A DNA stretch of 64,000 nt from Thuidium tamariscinum (GCA_947034885.2 OX344749.2:12663501-12727500), one strand, 5' to 3'; shown: positions 45,605 to 60,042, counted from the stretch's first letter. Notes: a model not told the origin generated them from the sequence alone. Numbers and translations: made by a program.

Positions 45605-47126
45605 AGGTACGTAGTTGAAGGCATCAAATATCATTTATTGTTCTGAGAAAAGTAGTGGATTGTACCCTCTAGGAACTGATTTTTAAATCACAAAAGCGCT
45701 ACGAAGGTGAAAAGTGTGGTACTTTTGTCTCCACAGCTTTGTAACCTGCTGGAAAGCATTTATCTGTAGAAATGAGGTAGGAACCACCGGTAGTAATGCG
45801 AAATGTAGAAAATTTTCGGGTTGCCTGTGTCATACTGATCAGTAACCTCTGTATTCAAGTATTCAGTGCATGTATTACTTGGATCAACATCTGGAGACTT
45901 GTCCACCAGTTATGGCGTAGTGTTCGGTCCGTGGTCACTCTTTTAGGAGAATTTGGGGTGGGGTGGGGTGGGGGTGGGGGTGGGGGTGGGGAGGTTTCAA
46001 ATGTGGGTGGAATGTGTGGAAACGTTATAAACTTTGCTCGGTGGACACCTTATTTTAATTTCTATGAAGGGAAAAAATTAAGATGGAATTCTATGAAGGC
46101 CATAAATTTCTTATGTCTTAAGCGAGTCACAGATAAGAGATCCAAGAAGCTTCTGGACCTGTGACTCATCATCATGTGTTGGGGTTACTCAATCAATCTT
46201 TGCAGACACTGATATGGGATTTTCGTAGAAAAATAATTTTATCATACGTTTTCTCATCTTTCAATCCAAACCGCCTAGATTATCTAATCAATTACGAGAA
46301 AACTTTCAGTTTCATGCAATAAAAGAATAAAATCGAAATGTAACAGGGACTGAATACCAGATCGCATGAAGGCCGACCAAGTAAATAGGGACCGCAAACA
46401 GAGCTTTCACTCAAAAGTGATTTAGTATCACTGTTATATTAAAGCCAATGCGTGTACATTGAAAAAGCACCATAACATTGTTAACCAAATGAGCATTGCT
46501 CGGCTGTTCTAAAATTAGCATACCCCATCTAAGCTTACTTAAACTTGCTTCAGCTCTGACAGGATGCAGAATTCTCTGCACCACTAGGGATGAATCCGTT
46601 TGCTTCATCATACCATGACAGACAGCATTCTAAACACGAACCGATGCATTTCAGTAGTGCTATCATGAAGAAATCCAAAACCACTAAGACGTTTAGGCAG
46701 GCTAGTAAGGTTGAAAATCCTCTTAAAGAATGAGTTCGGCTGACATTAACTCTTACATCTAAAGAATCTCTACAAGTCCCCTCCACGAGACGGTCTAAGT
46801 TGTTTACTAACGGGCTTCCAAGCACCTCAACCCCAGTTTGAATTGAGAGGTTGACACGCATCAAATTAGAAAACAGTTGAATTGTTCTATTGCAAACAAA
46901 CTCATCCTACTAGAAGATGGAAACGCTGGCCTCCATAAGCTCTGTTCGACCTCCACAGAAGGCGACCTGAACGATGATTTCTCCGGCTGTCGTGGACAAA
47001 TCCACAGTTTGCCAACCCTCCTTGAAAGAATTCTTTTGATCATTCAAAAGCTTGTGATGAATTGAGATGGATCACAGGAGCCTCGTGTTTGCTGACATGT
47101 TGGAGAAATGAGAAGATGGATCCACC
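45605..47126. other. Convergent intergenic region between PRORP and the receptor kinase
   Basis: It holds the 3' ends of both genes. A G-rich tract lies at 45955-45992. No coding sequence is supported; a minus-strand frame at 46550-46864 has no motif. Confidence 0.55.
45955..45992 (+). other. G-rich tract, potential G-quadruplex
   Basis: At least six runs of four or five G separated by single T, on the plus strand, about 350 bp past the PRORP stop codon. It fits the pattern for a very stable G-quadruplex with one-base loops. Confidence 0.85.
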
Positions 47127-50100
47127 TCAAAGTGAGGTCTCCAGTGGCTCGTTCGGCTCCATTCCTGAGGATGATTCCGACCTGCGCTTGCTCAGGCTTG
47201 CGCGCTGCATCAACCTCACCAGCGCTTGCACCACTTCCGACATGGGCGGCCGGAACTCTGGCTCAGGCTGCAATCACACCAGGGCTCAATCTCATCAAAA
47301 CGACTCAATCTCACCAAAATGAATAATTTCAAAAATCTAAATCAGAGAAATATTCCAAAAATTATCAAGACGTGTACATGAAATGAACCACTAATGGAGC
47401 CCATTTCAACTGAGGTGGCAATCATGCATTCGGTACAGAGCACGGTCTTTGAGCACTCTGGACTGGGTTACGAGAAAGTAAAGCTTCGGTAGGAGAAATA
47501 ACATGCCAAGCCAGGGGAGTTTAGTTCCATAATGAGGCTCTACTTGAATCATGTTACCTAGTCTAATCAATTCGAATACAAAATGAAAACTGTGTCACGA
47601 TTTCACCCGCACAATTTTTCAATAATGTGCTCTTGCTATATCCAAATGACATCCAAACATTCTCTCAATGAAACCTTCAGTTTGGTGTTGTTCAATAGCA
47701 ACAGACTTCGTTCTAGTAGTTCCTAAAGTAGATGTAGCGACTCATCTCCCTTGACGATTTCAGGCATTGGTTAGAAAGAATTCGACTGAATTTGATGCGT
47801 GAGAGGAGCATACCTGAACACAGAGGGCCACAATATCCGCAAACCGAGAGAGTGATTTAGCAGGATAGATGCCCTTCAACGCAGGATCGACCATTCTTGC
47901 CAAAGCGTCGATGTCGTGAAGTTGGGGTGTCGCCCATCTCACTAAAGATTGCTCTGATCTTGGCCTTGTGCTGCAATCAGTCAACCGGTCAATCGATTAA
48001 GCAACCGGAGGTCAATGAACCCGAGGGAACCAAAGTTTCATGGATTTAAACTGACCTAATTTAATCGATCATATATTCATATCGTACAACTTGTAATTCA
48101 GATGGGGTCAAACTTTAATTCATTAAAATCAGTGAAGAATGTTGCATTGTTGATACACAACTGAAAGTAAAACCAGACAAAAGAAACACCCCATATGACC
48201 TACTTAGTACATGACAGTCAATTTGGACTTTTTTTTTTTTCAGGGGTTTCTGCTCATCTAACTAGACACTCTCTGGTCAACTTGGGGGTAGTTTGAACAA
48301 GTAAATAAAATGAGAACTATTCAAGAGAGAAACTCCACAGAGCAATCAATAAATAGAGAGTTCGAAAGGGGGTTACGTACTTGTCCAAAGGCTTGCGCCC
48401 GGTGAGAAGCTCCAGCATCACAACACCGAAGCTGTATACGTCGCTCTTGACCGTATAAGTTCCGGACATGGCATATTCAGGGGCGCTGTAACCGAAGGAA
48501 CCCAGCATCTGCGCTGACACCTGCCAACAGTAGCCGTATGACAAGATGATTCACTGGTAAATTTACAAAATAAATCCATGTTTGTGTATGAAACAGATAA
48601 AGTGGGCTCAGGGAAGTATTAATAAAGACGAAACTTCTAAACAAATATGTCACTAGTACCAACTTTGTGTCTCTAGAAACCAAAGTGACTGCAACCCCAA
48701 AGCTCTGTTATGAGGTGTGGAGCGCAAACCTGACGCTCCGAACCAGATGGTGCAAGGCTAGCTAGTCCACAGTCGGAAACATGAGGGTTCAGCTCATCGT
48801 CTAATAAGATGTTGGCAGACTTGAAGTTACGGTGGACCACCGGTGGAGCACAGACTTCGTGCAAATACCTGGTGACCAAAAAGATCATAACACTCTTAGA
48901 AACTCCACAGTAATTCATGTCAAAATTTTTCAATGAATGAAAAGACCAACAAGGAAACCTTTCGAATTCAAGACTAGACTTCAAAAATCTGGGTACCAAA
49001 ACATGCTTGAGTAGAGTCGTAGACTCGCGGTAGCATGGCACCGATTGAGACCAGTGTCCATTGAGAAAGCAAAGCAAAGCCAAATTGGGATCATGGATCC
49101 TTGGCCTGAGAAGCTCTCACACGTTCAAATTAAGCTCAACTTTGTAAACTTAAACTAGACGTCGACTTGGATTCCTTTTGAAGGTGTCAGCGGTTCCTTT
49201 TCATGTCAATTCACAGGATGCGCAACACGGGCTCTCTAAAATATTACGAACTAATTCTGAAAATCTACATTATTGAAAATTGAGCCAAGTAATCTCAGAC
49301 CACAAATACTTTCCTCTCACGAAGACCAGAGTATTTCAAGAGAAAGGTGACTGCTTATCCACATCAAAAAAATTCATTGAATTTTAACTTTTTAAGAAAA
49401 GAAAAGGAAAGGAAGGGAAAGAAAAGGAGACTGAGAGCATACTCCAGAGCCCGGGCCGACCCCAAGGCAATCTTGATGCGCACGTTCCATGAAAGCCCTT
49501 TCGTGTTTTCCCCGGAGAAGTGCAGCAACTCGTTCAGCGTCCCACGGCTCACATACTCGTACACCAGCAACCGCTGGTCATGCTCCACACAGTAGCCCAC
49601 GAGCTCCGCCGCGTTGCTGTGCTGCAGCCGCGACAGCCCTTCCACCACACTCAAGAAATCCTCCTCACTCTGCACCATGGACGCGCTGCTGTCGATCTTC
49701 TTCACGGCAAGTAACTGGCCATTGGCGAACTCCGCTCGGTACACGCGCCCCAGCCCTCCTTCCCCGATCAGATTCTCCTGGGAAAAGCTGTTGGTGGCCG
49801 CTTGTAGATCCGCCACTGAGAACGCCGTCGCGGCGATGCTGCTCTTGTTCACCTTGCCTGATGGAGCTGCTTTGGAGCTGTGCACCATGCCAGCAGCGCC
49901 AATAGGGTTGAGGCCCTTGAATGAGGGCGGCGCTTTCAGGGTCTTCACGGGTGGGGAGGCCTTCACTTCGGACTCCTCTACTGATCCTTTGTCCAGGGGC
50001 GCTGAAGCAATACACCACCAGAAACCCACATCAGAAAATCGAGCTAAAAACAATGCGGAGGCAACACCAGAATCCAGACCAGATTACTATCTTCAATGTT

Positions 50101-53100
50101 GCGCATTCTGAGGTTTACTCTGATCCAAATCCAGCATGCACATAACTGAATTATTCTCAGTAGAAGCTGCTTACCTGGCTCGAAAACTCTGTGCTTCGCT
50201 GCTTTATCTGCACCAATTCCAGACACAGCAACAAACTCAAGTCAGTCATTAGCTGAAGCTCGATAGGGAGGGTCTCGGTCACTCCTGCTGTTGAAAAGGT
50301 CACAAGCAACTGCGCTACGAGAGAGATAGATCTATCTTACACACTCTTACCCCGTTACTCTGTCTACTTGGGGATCATAATACAGGCCAAATAGATTCAT
50401 ATTGAGAGAAGTATGCTACCGACAATCATCGTGTGACAAGTGAGTAGGATATTCTGGAATGTCATTGACGAGAGGGTCAAATTAAAGAGGTCTGAGTGTA
50501 CCACTAATCGGCGATGTTATTCAAGTAGGATCCTACTCAGCTTTTGTCCACACAACACAAAGCCTCCTCCTCTTCAGACCGGATCCAACAAAGGCCAACA
50601 TTGCATTGTTCTTATGGCTAGTACTGGTACCACATGGGGATTTCCCACATCGTACAGTTCTCATTTAGTCACCATACAGTTCGACGAAGCTCAATAGGGA
50701 GGGTCTCACGAAGATTCATTCATGGTATTGAAAAGGTAAGAAAGGCCAACATTGCACGGCTGATACAGTTAATTACCGATAAAACACGAGAATTTCAGAT
50801 ATTTCAAACATCATACAGTTAATATTATTAATTAACATTCAATCCCCATTTGTAGACCATAACAACGATCGTTACAAAGCGTCACTATAGTTGTATTGGT
50901 CAGTCCATGCTGCACATACCAGAAATGAGAGGAGTGAACCACGTCCGTCGGCTACTTCGATTATCCAAGGCTTCCGGGTCATCCAAGGGTTTTCCAGCGG
51001 CGCGCTTTCTCTTGATGCAGCAGACCCAGAGCACGATGCCCAAGACGGCGAGCAGCACCACCGCACCCACAGCGACGCCGATGATGGCTGCGGTCGAGAA
51101 TCCCCCTGAGGAGCTCTTCGAAGACGTCTTCGGTGCGGAGCCCGTGGGGCTTGGTGGGGTGGGGGCGGGGGCGGGGGCGGGGGCGGGCGGCGACCGCGGG
51201 GCTAGTGGTGTGGTGCCTGGCGGTGGAGGTGGGGCGTTCAGAGTCAGCTGGTTGCCTCCAACTCTTCACACCATGAAGGAAAACCAAAGGTTAGTAGAGT
51301 GTCACCAAGGCAATTTGCGTAAGTATATATTAGACTGCACTTGTTTAAGATTGGATTACAGTGGCTAAGAATTAGTATGCAACTAGAACTGGTAGGACAA
51401 CCGTCGCAACATTTACAACAATACTCTGTTCGTTGCATAAGAAAACGTAGAAAGCATGGGCTCTTCAGTTTGATAGAACTGGGTCTCTGAAATAAATAGG
51501 ACTTCCAAAATTTGGATGCAAGCTTGTAAGGATGAATCCATCTTGATTGAGAACGTGACGGATAGAATCGTGACTCTCGTTACAATTAATATGCTAGTTT
51601 AGCTCAAGCAAAAGAAAATTGCGCAAGGTGAGGAAATAAGCAACTAATCTGCTAGAGGCTCTGTCCAGGTAACACTTTCCAAGAACAGTCCTACTCAAAC
51701 TTCCTCACATGTAGCTTTTGTCAATGCAAAGCCTCCTTAATGTCAAGTGGCATTTGAGTATCCAAAAGCACAAACAGGCTGTTTTTTCATTTCGCCACCC
51801 TAAATATGAATGGCCTCTATAATTTAAATGATTGTCATGCAAAACAGAGGAGGATAACCTAGTTCAAAAACAGCAAATGTAAGAAGTCTTACAAGTAGGT
51901 TGGAGGATTGAACCCAGCTGGCAGATAACCCGTGAATTGGTTGTTCTCGATGTTGCTGTTTCAAGTTAAGAAAGAGCGATCAATTTAGAAGACGATTCTA
52001 CAGGAAACAAATAGAACGAAATCCAAAATGTCGAAATTGCATTAAATTGGTATCCAACAGACAGTGAAGGGAGACATCACGGTGACTTACAAAGTTTGCA
52101 CATTTGTCAGGTTGGCTAAAGATGTTGGAAGTTGCCCATTCAACTGATTATTCTGCAGATTCCTGTCAAACCGCCCTGAACCGAGATTAAAATTTCACTC
52201 CATGGAATGTTAAAGTTCGACCATAATTCAGAACTCAGAACTCAGAACTCGGAGGAACTTGTACTGCGAGAGGAACACAAACGAAACAGAATACTTTAAA
52301 TTTTAAAATCTTGAATCTTAAAAACCTAATCTGCGAAGAACTCACAGCGTCTGTAGAGCAGCCATGTTCTTGATGGAATCTGGAAGAGTTCCTTGGATTT
52401 GGTTGAAGGACACATCGCTGTGAACACCCAGAGGAGATAATATTTAAAACTTATAGAAGGCAAGTAGGAAAATTGCGCCATGTACGATTAACTAACACGG
52501 TCTGAAAGACTTACAAGGTAACGCAATTGACAAGCACAGTGAAAATCTGGGGATTTAGGTTGCCATTCAATAAGTTGTGGCTCAAGTTTCTGCAGTCGAA
52601 TGATCATGTTAGTATTCACACGATTGTCCGGTAAGCTCCATAAAAACATTAAAGACTAAAAAATAATACAGACAAAAGTTAATACCATTTCCATCAACCC
52701 AGACAGTAATTCAGGAACCATCTTTGCAAAGAACCGACTACATAAAAAAAACCAATACAAATTTTTCTAAAAATCGAACACATGAGGAGGTTTAAGACAT
52801 ACACGACTGTCAAGCCTTGCAATTGATCAAACTGAGGGAGGCTTCCAGTAAATTGATTGTTGTTCATGATCCTGCAATTCAATCAATACATCGCTCACTG
52901 AGTCAGTAATTCCACTAGGAAAAAAAAGACTACCAAATTCAACCACATTGATTTTCAACCCTTGAAGCGACAGAGTAGGGAGATACTCTGAAAATTTATC
53001 TCCCAGAGCTGGAAGAACACTTCTCAAATATCAATGTAATAGCCTCCACCTCTTCATTGGTGCCAGGAACGGTAAAAAGCCACGAGAAAGTGTGGAGTGA

Positions 53101-54703
53101 GCTCTTACATTTGAGTAAGGCTTGCAGGAAACTGTTGGGGGATATCTCCTGTAAGGTTGTTGCCACTAACGTCACTGCACAGCAACCGTAGAAACTTGTT
53201 AAATAATTATAGTTAAGAGAACCAAGTTGTCAAAGCAGAAGCAATCACTTCAGGATATGAAATTCGGAGGACACTTACAGAATTCGAAGGTTTTTGAAAT
53301 TTTGCTGCAGATAGTATCCTTGCATCCTTCCATTTAACTTCAACCCTCCTAAATGGCTGCACCGCAACAAAGAAAGTTAGCCATACGGGTCAATAAAACC
53401 CAGCCATGTGTATCCAGGCTACCAACGCGCAAATGCATGCTATTTGCTGAGATGGATAATTCTCAATACCAAATTGTGAGACAAGAAAATGACTCCCCTG
53501 ATCAGGAGAGTCACTTCAACCTGAAGCTCCATCCTAAAGTCAAGGAGCTTGGACTGCTTCATGTACTGGATAACTTGATGGAATTTAAGCAAGGATTTTG
53601 AAGGACAGAGGCATGGTATCAGGTCTTACATTTCTGTGACAGAAGTGCCCGTGCAAACAATACCCAGCCAACCACCGCCACATGGATTCGAATTGCCGTT
53701 GTTTTGAGTCCATCCGGTCAGCAGTGGATTCTGATTGAGGTCGTTATACAGAGCGCTCAAGCCTTGAACTGCAGGCACCAAAGAGCCAAAATGTCAGTCA
53801 CCTCCCAAACAGGCCCAAATCCCCAGGAAAGTCACGCAATTTGCACCACCGGGAGAGCTTGCAATGAAATGATTACAGTGGGCACATTATTCATAATCGT
53901 TGAGGAATCTGGAATTTCATCCATGCTCGTCACAAGAGATCATTAACCAACTAGAATTAGCTCCATATTTCGGCTCCCTCGTAGCAAAAGCCAGATACAC
54001 CTCTCACCTAGCCACACTCGAAATAATTACTTATTCATAGGATGGATCTGCACAACCTAATTTGTGCAAGCAAAGCACGCCCCGACTTCCAGAAGATTAT
54101 TCTCTTGCATTTCCTTGCTGGGATCCATGAAAACCCGATTCTGCTACACATCGTCAAAGCCAACACTCTCCCAGCACCTTTCAAGCACGATTTCATGTCA
54201 TAACCGCAGTACCCTATTTCCTAAACCTTGGTGGGCACATCCATGTAAGCATCATCCAAGCACTGATGTACTAAAATCTATGGGTACTGTAAGCTCTTCA
54301 CCATGCAACCCTACAATCCATGCCGACGCTGCCAATTCCTCATTACACTAAATCTTCCGTAATTAGCTCCGCCCTGCACAGCCTCCTTTCCCCTGGAAGG
54401 AATACTTGCCCTCTTCCCGACATTGAACGGTACCCTTGTTGTCTCCACCCCGGCACACCTCCCGATGATTCATGCGCGCTGAGCAAGCAACACCGACGGA
54501 GAAATACTTCGAATGTATTCTGCTAGAGTGGAGATTCGGGAGGGGAAGAGAACGAAAAAATAAGGAGAAAAGGAAGCAGAGACCTTACCATCGAGTTGGT
54601 CGGTCTGCCCATACACGGAGCTCACCACCGAGATCACGGCCAAAAGAGTGACCAGAGTTTTCGAAGCGCACTGCGACCGCTTGGCCGCGGTATTCACAGC
54701 CAT
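47127..54703 (-). CDS. STRUBBELIG-receptor-family LRR receptor kinase, atypical catalytic loop
   Basis: Sixteen exons, minus strand: 54703-54589, 53768-53630, 53356-53279, 53174-53109, 52871-52803, 52589-52515, 52417-52346, 52162-52091, 51955-51893, 51263-50920, 50207-50175, 50001-49443, 48868-48730, 48520-48381, 47970-47814, 47267-47127. All are phase-compatible: 753 residues, a normal length. Layout: signal peptide (about 1-32); a SUB-type N-terminal domain with [12 protein letters not shown]; six or seven leucine-rich repeats, one per exon, in the usual phase-2 layout; a Pro-rich stretch with PAPAPAPAP; one transmembrane helix (308-333); then the kinase, with [11 protein letters not shown] and K476 in AVKK. 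The catalytic loop reads HRN (574-576), not HRD, and the metal motif DCG, not DFG. STRUBBELIG-family receptors act in cell-shape and tissue patterning at the plasma membrane; several are catalytically inactive. Confidence 0.95.
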
Positions 54704-56504
54704 CTCTTTACGCTCTGATCTCTGCCCACATTGGCTCCCAATCCCCCAGCTTGCAAGCTTGCCAATCTCTGCGCCTTTTCTCCGGGACCCTGAAATCCCG
54801 CAGCTGCGCACACGGAAGGATCCCCACACACCCAAACGTCAGACTAGAATCCACACGATCTCCACGAAGACTACCGAAGATCTCCGCAGAAACATCGATC
54901 GTGCAGTCAATTGCATTGCACAAACGGGCTGGGAATTTTCGAGTAGCGAATTAAGGTGCGAATTAGCTTGCCACCTGAATGCAAACTCGCTCTTCTCGCG
55001 TTTCAGGGATCCTCACTCGCTTTCTCGCGCGCAGTGCGAGATCGAGCAAGCACGGAGGTTCTTCGAAGAGCCAGGGCGGCAGATCCAGTGCGGAGCAGAG
55101 TGGCTTCAGCAAAACTCCAGCGCAGAGCGACAAACACCGCGCACTTGGGCGGAACAGTAAGTTAATTCACTTATTGAGCAGGCAATTTTAAAACATTTGA
55201 CGGGAGAAAAAGGGAAGCTAGACAAAATGTGCCTTGACTTTCGCTTGTGGACTTGAGAGACCCAGGTCTTTCAAGTCTGATCGGTCGTGAATGGCCGATG
55301 GACTCGATGCTACGGTAGAATCAGGCTTGAGGGCTTGACTTTGGATCCGGCCCGAGCAAAGCGCAGGACGAATCGTTGAACGAAATTGGTCACTCCGTCT
55401 CAAGTCTCACCACAATACAGACTGGATGTCTCTTTGTCTCTTCCGAAGCTTTGCATTTTTTAATATTAGTCTGGACAGAAAGACCTGAAGGAGAGGAGGC
55501 TTGGCGTTCACTAAAGCTACATGGATAGTACTATACAATACCGGTGGATGTGAAAGAGTTTGTCAAAGAGAATTGCGTAGACCCTCACTTGGAAAAAGAG
55601 ATCTAACGGTACCCAAAAGAAAGCCATGCGCAGTGTTCTGGCTTGGTTCGTATGTAGAAGACAAATTCCAATGAGAGTGGCATGGATGAACTGTTTGCTA
55701 GTTCACAGTCTCACACGAAAGTCTACTAGACACTGGGACCACACGGCAACTGATGTCTAGATTCCAGTTTGAAGATAGAATCTACCTCATTTTCGTTTCG
55801 CTTTTTCATCATGTCCATCTTCGAATGGGAATTCGGGGTGGGGTGTTGGGGTCTTAAAAAAATGGGGAATTCGTAGAAAGCTTCATTTTTTCGTTTGACG
55901 CTGACGGACTCGATCGACTGGCGTGTGCTGGTTCAGTTGTTTTCAGCCAAGTGTGCGCAAGGCAGCGGGTGTACCCGAAGTCCCGGACCCAGCCATTTCC
56001 GGGACGCTGCTATTGCCCGGCCGGGACTCAAGCGCTCCGCTATTATTGTGCTGGTTTTGAACTTACCTGCTTCTTTTGGCACACTTACGACAATTGAGCC
56101 AGCCAGGTGATCCTTGAAGCGCGTGAACCCATCGCCTAAGGTATGAAATTTTTGGATGAAAGCTTTGCTTCAAACTTCACTCCGTCATCGTGACGGAGTT
56201 TAACGTCAGGAAAGTAACTCCCATTGAAAAAGTATTGTTTTAGTGTTTACCAGCAATGTAGTATTGAAAGTACATTGTTACAATAGAAACTCAAAACTAC
56301 AACAATATTGTTTCAAGAAAAACACAATGTTCCCATTAAAATAGATTTGATGCAGTATTGTTTTTGCTTTGCAATAGTATACTTTGAGTATTATATTGAT
56401 TACACATTGAAACAATATTGGAAAAATACGAAGGCAATTGGAGGATACTTGAAAAGTTTCAAACATAGTAAGTAGTATAGTAGTGATGAGGTTAGGATAA
56501 ATTA
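54704..56504. other. Upstream region of the receptor kinase gene
   Basis: The first ~450 bp are GC-rich and probably contain the promoter and leader, transcribed leftward. In-frame ATGs at 54835 and elsewhere extend the frame, but the Met at 54703 is followed directly by a good signal peptide and is preferred. From 55200 on I see no gene; a short GC-rich island lies at 55900-56110. Confidence 0.5.
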
Positions 56505-56930
56505 GGGCCTCCTTACATGCTAGGTGGGTGGGTCAATACACTGTTGCATTTGCCGGACACCTGGTGGGCAAAAACCACCCATCCAAGAAGAGAAGCACTT
56601 TTATGCTTCACCCGGTGGGTGGCTTTGGTGACTTGCACAGCCAGGCACATAATTTTGATTAATTAAATTATAAAATGAAACTTCCATCGCCTGGTCTTCT
56701 TGGCTTGCACAAGTAGGATACTATAAACAACTCTTGGCAACCAATGAAACCACTTGACCAATATCGGTGAAGCTTTGGAATATTCTCTAGTGGTGCCCGA
56801 TATCAACCATGCATTGGTTGAGAACCCCCACCAAGTGGCGTGCTTAGCAACACTCACATGTTAATCGGTCTGTTAAGTTTTTGGATTGTAGTGCCTGTTC
56901 CGCCCACCGATGCTACATGTAAGCGCACCC
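56505..56930 (+). mobile_element. Tourist-like MITE (PIF/Harbinger type), ~426 bp
   Basis: The left end GGGCCTCCTTACATGCTAGG and the right end ATGCTACATGTAAGCGCACCC are inverted with some mismatches. TTA lies on both sides (56502-56504 and 56931-56933). A TTA duplication plus GG-rich ends is typical of PIF/Harbinger-derived MITEs. The element also contains GGTGGGTGG motifs in both directions. Confidence 0.7.
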
Positions 56931-57584
56931 TTAGTCCCCTAGCTCCAACACTCCAAGTCATTCCAAAGATGCAAGTAGAACGGAAAAAAAACACTAATTT
57001 GTGCTAGAATCATTTACTTGACACACCTCTCCTCACTGTTTGAAGGCCTCTAATTGCAAATATAAATCCAGAATTTGCAAAACAATTCATGCGTGGGAAA
57101 TCAAGAAATTCAGCGTTTTCCCGAGTGGCCGAGCGAGGGGGTCAGTTCAATCAGTGAGAGCAACTCAAAAGATATGTTGGATGAAAAACTATGCCCAGAT
57201 TTCTGGCTTTCGAGGTGGCAAGCAAAGGTTCACTGTTCCCCGGGAAAGCCAGGTGAGATGGTGCTTAACTTAATTTGGCCTGCGTGTGCGGGAATCCGGA
57301 CGGAAGCTGCTGCACCGTCCCCTCCCTGCGATGACACCTGCCTTGCATCTCCTCCTATTCATCCGTCCCTCCAACTGAAGCAGTGCTCGTGTGTCTGATT
57401 GTTTTACCAGCCTTAACCATTCCCCCTTTCCGTCCAGGTTTCTTTGTGGGACTGAATTCAGTTTAATCTGCAAGGAGTCGGTCATTGGATGGACGAAGAG
57501 AGATGTGAATTGCACGAAGGTACTGTAGAGACTCCGTGGATTGGGAAGTTGCAATGCAGGGGGTTCTACCATTATTGGTTAACC
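56931..57584. other. No supported gene
   Basis: Mixed composition; a few open frames of up to 107 residues overlap on both strands, without motifs or splice context. Confidence 0.5.
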
Positions 57585-57815
57585 CTAGAAAGATGGGCTA
57601 GTCTATGTGGAAATCATCCTTTTTGCAACCGTGCAAATCATCTACTACAAAAAAAAATCAAAAGTATTCATTGAAGATCAAACTATTGTTTAGAACCTTC
57701 CCTTTTTCACAAAATTTCAAGGATGAACGACTGCACTTTTGTCTCACATGCAAAAAAATTCTATCATCCATCAGACACTAATTGTTGACAACATCTTTCG
57801 AGGGTTCATAATGTT
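57585..57815. repeat. Dispersed repeat, uninterrupted copy
   Basis: Matches 14720-14858 and then 16350-16440 in order, without the 1.5-kb insertion found there. Shared blocks include AATCAAAAGTATTCATTG and CAAGGATGAAC. Confidence 0.75.
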
Positions 57816-59975
57816 TGCTCAATTCAAGTGGAAACTTTTTGGCTAAAAGTGGACTTCCATGTTGTATTAGAATCAGAGATGAATTTTGAAGTTTTGGAGA
57901 GTTGGAATTGCTTTTGGTGAGATTCATGTATAAAACTTGATCAAACTATGTTAAAATGACAATAGAATTCTACATGGCAATGTGCAATGTTAATTTGCAA
58001 AAGAAAAATTAGAATTGTTGGCAAGCTAAACTTTAGGGATAGGCCATGGAAAATGGGGGAGACAACTCTTGAAACTCGGATAAAATATTTTTAACATTGA
58101 ACTTGAACTTTGACGTTACTTTTAGTTTCAAAACAATACAAAGAAATTATTCAAATGTAGCTTATTCCTACTCATAAAGAAGTAATAGCATCATGAAGCT
58201 CAACAAAAACAATTTCAAATCTAAAAAACTTCAATATTCATTTTTTATTCCAATATAGCATGGTGGAAGGGTGTTGTAAATGTCCATTCATCAATTTATA
58301 GATTACTCACATTCTATGGGGTCTTCTTTAGCCTTTATAGATCCCTATGAACATCCCCTTCAGAAACAATAATCCATATTTCAACAACTTGCTTACAAAT
58401 TTTTAACTTAGGATTGATGAATGTTTGTACAATCAACCTTCAAGGATAGAAAGACTCTTCTTGTTGGATCCTCCATTAAAAGCAAACTGAATCCAAAAAA
58501 GGACTTTTATTTATTTTTATTAATTTTAGTACTAATGAAGGTGACTACAAGGTTGTCTACATCATCATTACTTCACCACATGACAACATTAAAGGTTGAT
58601 AGTAGTTTCTTGGCCTAGGAAATCTTATAGGAGGCATGTCCCAACCATCTTCAATGTCTAAACTATCACAAGCCATTATGAACCTAATGACTATATGGCC
58701 TAAGTAATCATATCATACCTTTTAGGCCATCATACAATTCTTAGTCATGTTAGTTAGTTGAAAAGTCTCTTTCCCATCTAAATTTTCACACTATAAAGTA
58801 GCCCCTTTTCAAGTTTGAACAATTCCCCTCTAATGCTATTGTAAAAAACCATTTATGCAAATCCTCCTCTTCATAAAGCTTTTTTTTATGCATCCAACAA
58901 TCTAATCCAATAAGAACTTTTGAATGATATGGAATTTATAAATAAAATTAATATCATTGGAAGTGCATCAAATTCTACTAAAAATAGCTACAAAAATTCA
59001 AATTTCTAATTTGGTTAACCAAAATAGATTCCATTCATTATAAACTAATAGGAAAAAATCACAGGAGCCCCAACAAATCATGGATAAGAAACTTAGAGCA
59101 TTGCCTTGATTTCATTCCTTAGGCATAAGTTGTCAAGGTCTCTATAATTATTTTTTTAGCTTGTTTTTTATGAGATCTATTTAGGTTGTCCAAAATCTAA
59201 ATGTGAATTTTATTGCATTTATTTTAATAAGTATCATGAGATGTGATTCTAATGGTTACACTATCAATTCTAATTTTGTACCAATCATTCACAATTTATT
59301 TGATTTGTAGGGCTAATATGTTGGATGTATTAAGGTTGCCCTTGCAATTGTAAAGTATTTTTTGAGCTTTATTGTAGTACTATTCATCCCTATAACTCCA
59401 CTAAATACTAGATTCATTTGGCCTTTTCAATACATATGTATTGTAGAGCCTTGATTAATATTAGTATTTGAAGATATTGTGAAAAAATTCTAGAAGTCAT
59501 TTCTCAAACCTATGAGGCTTCATTGATGCTTTGACAACAATCATTTATTCATTTCCAAATAAATATGTAAGAAAAATCTTCTATCTAAAATTTCTAAAAG
59601 GTTTATGAAAATTGAAAGTTTCTCCATAAAAACAACAAAAGTTTTTGAAAAACTTTGAAAGATTATTAAAATATACAAAATTATTGCACCAATGACAATT
59701 GATAGAGGTTAGAAGAGCATATAGATTTTTTTGAAAAAGTTCAAAATTATTATAGTCCTCTATCAAATTGAACAAAAACCAAGGCAATGGTATTTTTGTA
59801 GGAAAATTTGATGTTCACAAAAAGGTTTTAGATTTGACTATGCTAAATTGATTTTGTCCTATTTTGCTTTGGTCTTGTGTATAGTCTTTAAGGAAATTAA
59901 GTTACTTCTTGTTATCAAGTTGATAGGTGAGAGCTCCAAGTGAGATTCTTAATTGAAGGGTGTCTATATTTTGGA

Positions 59976-60042
<67 letters not shown>

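Noticed and set aside
50979..51368. Long overlapping frames on both strands in the receptor kinase exon 10
   Set aside because: They are shadows of the Pro-rich coding sequence; the GGGGGC repeats on the plus strand just encode the PAPAPAP stretch on the minus strand.
55895..56110. GC-rich open frame near 56 kb
   Set aside because: No motif, no splice context, no homologous look; possibly a methylation-related composition change or part of an old element.
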